Shown in pieces: positions 6,456 to 7,126 of a DNA stretch of 7,126 nucleotides. The DNA lies in the NCBI GenBank assembly GCA_005889395.1, contig VBFX01000239.1, positions 1 to 7,126 of the forward strand, read 5' to 3'. A program made the translations under genes and the position numbers. Under the pieces are notes generated by a model. It ran no database searches. It was not told the origin of the DNA and saw nothing but the letters and a program-made list of their open reading frames with translations. The DNA is from Chloroflexota bacterium. Lineage in GTDB: Bacteria > Chloroflexota > Dormibacteria > CF-121. How positions within the stretch are numbered: position 1 is the first letter of the stretch; each line of letters begins with the position of its first letter.

Positions 6456-7051
6456 CAGCTTGAGTGTAGCGGCCTTTTCCGTCGGCCCCGTCTTTCAAGA
6501 GGCAAGAGTCGCATCAGCTCCTCGGCGACAGCGTCAAGTGGCCTGACGTTACCCTCGGCCCGACACAGGATGAGCGCGCCTTCCATGGCGGCCAGCGTGG
6601 CCGTCGCGATGGGCGTCGCGCGACGCGAGGGAACGCCGGCGCCCTCGAGTTGCTCCGCGAGCACGGCGACCCATGAACGAAACGTCGCTCGCACAACCTC
6701 CATCAGATCCTTCTCGCCGGGGACCGTATCGATTGCGACGCCCGCCACGACGCAGCCGGCGGAGCCACCGGAGGCCACGACCACCTGGCGCCACATAGCA
6801 ATGAAGCGCTCCAGGACCGCCGACGGACTGGTTGGGGCGCCGGCGCGAAGGTGCGCGAGGAGGCGCTCGGATGTCCACTGGATGGCGTCCTCGGCGAGCT
6901 GCCTCTTCCCGTCGGGAAAGTGGTGATAGATCGAACCGCGCGGGGCCTCGCTGTCGGCGAGCACATCCGAGAACGATGTCGCGTTGACACCTCGCGAACG
7001 GATGAGCGAGGCGGCGCTGCGGACCATGCTCGCCCGGCTATTGGTCGCCAT
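6455..7051 (-). CDS. TetR-family repressor, LmrA/YxaF type
   Basis: DNA-binding one-component repressor that should release DNA when a small ligand binds its C-terminal domain. The N-terminal helix-turn-helix spans about residues 10-55, with the recognition part FSDVLADSEAPRGSIYHHFPDGK (27-49), the signature of the LmrA/YxaF subgroup. The ligand domain shows that group's GC-x-VAGVAID (99-108) and EGALILCRAE (157-166). It is 198 residues, normal for the group. The start is set at ATG 7049-7051, because GGGAG at 7055-7059 on the minus strand lies four bases before it; the TTG directly upstream at 7052-7054 would be only one base from that site. It heads a leftward operon and its stop is fused to the tldD start (TGATG). 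Two matching palindromes lie 16 and 51 bases upstream, so it probably regulates itself and a divergent gene. The ligand cannot be told from the sequence. Confidence 0.93.
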   Translation of the reverse strand: MATNSRASMVRSAASLIRSRGVNATSFSDVLADSEAPRGSIYHHFPDGKRQLAEDAIQWTSERLLAHLRAGAPTSPSAVLERFIAMWRQVVVASGGSAGCVVAGVAIDTVPGEKDLMEVVRATFRSWVAVLAEQLEGAGVPSRRATPIATATLAAMEGALILCRAEGNVRPLDAVAEELMRLLPLERRGRRKRPLHSS

Positions 7052-7062
7052 CAAACTCCCGC

Positions 7063-7092
7063 TTGACTATGACGGTCAGCATAGTGCATTAT
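7063..7092 (+). promoter_or_regulatory. Rightward sigma70-like promoter for a gene beyond the window
   Basis: TTGACT (7063-7068) and CATTAT (7087-7092) are separated by 18 bases. The first matches the TTGACA consensus at five of six positions and the second matches TATAAT at four of six. Transcription would start near 7099, pointing out of the window. Operator 1 fills the spacer and operator 2 follows the start, so the divergent gene should be tightly repressed. On the opposite strand CATAAT (7088-7093) is a possible -10 for tetR, but without a good -35. Confidence 0.5.
7067..7084. promoter_or_regulatory. Probable TetR operator 1
   Basis: CTATGACGGTCAGCATAG is an imperfect palindrome: CTATG and CATAG are exact reverse complements, extended to 6 bp by the flanking A7066 and T7085, and a second small palindrome, TGAC-G-GTCA, sits inside. 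It shares CTATGACG--CA-CATA with operator 2. It lies in the spacer of the rightward promoter and 16 bases upstream of the tetR start codon, a typical place for TetR repression of both directions. Confidence 0.65.
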
Positions 7093-7101
7093 GTAGCGAT
7101 G

Positions 7102-7119
7102 CTATGACGACCATCATAA
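7102..7119. promoter_or_regulatory. Probable TetR operator 2
   Basis: CTATGACGACCATCATAA contains the 16-base imperfect palindrome TATGACGACCATCATA, with outer arms TATGA/TCATA exact and 12 of 16 positions symmetric. It is the second copy of operator 1 (14 of 18 bases identical) in the same orientation, 35 bp away start to start. It would cover the first transcribed bases of the rightward promoter. Confidence 0.65.
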
Positions 7120-7126
7120 CCGGTTA

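Noticed and set aside
6276..6926. 216-codon plus-strand open frame across tetR and tldD
   Set aside because: Spans the antisense of two well-supported genes and has low-complexity Ser/Ala/Arg content.

Overview
The window is GC-rich bacterial DNA, and real genes show a strong preference for G or C at third codon positions. No gene is diagnostic for a taxon. A leaderless-looking gene, GTG/TTG/CTG starts and dense overlapping operons suggest a high-GC soil-type lineage (Actinomycetota, Chloroflexota or Dormibacterota-like). That is inference only. No mobile element, RNA gene, CRISPR array or phage gene is visible.

Left part (2-1087): a complete or nearly complete Bax inhibitor-1/YccA-type membrane protein reads rightward and ends in a hairpin-plus-T terminator. 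An unrecognised 81-residue protein converges on it from the other strand. A 125-bp intergenic region follows, from which the small gene and the next unit diverge.

Centre-left (1088-2563): a two-gene rightward unit. The first gene is a PHP-domain metallophosphoesterase of the YciV/RNase AM type with a GTG start that looks leaderless. The second starts in an ATGA overlap and encodes an unrecognised protein whose reading frame is broken near position 2420. A one-base shift restores a high-GC3 C-terminus ending at 2563.

Right part (2520-7051, leftward): a tightly packed four-gene operon, LmrA/YxaF-type TetR repressor -> TldD -> TldE/PmbA -> CynX/NimT-like MFS transporter. Each junction overlaps (TGATG, GTGA, then 17 bp). 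The transporter has no ATG/GTG/TTG start that keeps its first membrane helix; the best start is a CTG with a strong Shine-Dalgarno. Its 3' end overlaps the broken unknown gene tail-to-tail.

Right edge (7055-7126): a compact regulatory region upstream of tetR. It holds two near-identical 18-bp imperfect palindromes 35 bp apart. One sits inside the spacer of a good rightward sigma70-like promoter and the other just after its expected start site. This implies that the repressor also controls a divergent gene just outside the window. The TetR-controlled TldD/TldE-transporter cassette is the most interesting system here: a metalloprotease pair known for trimming peptides is wired to a small-molecule-responsive repressor and a transporter.
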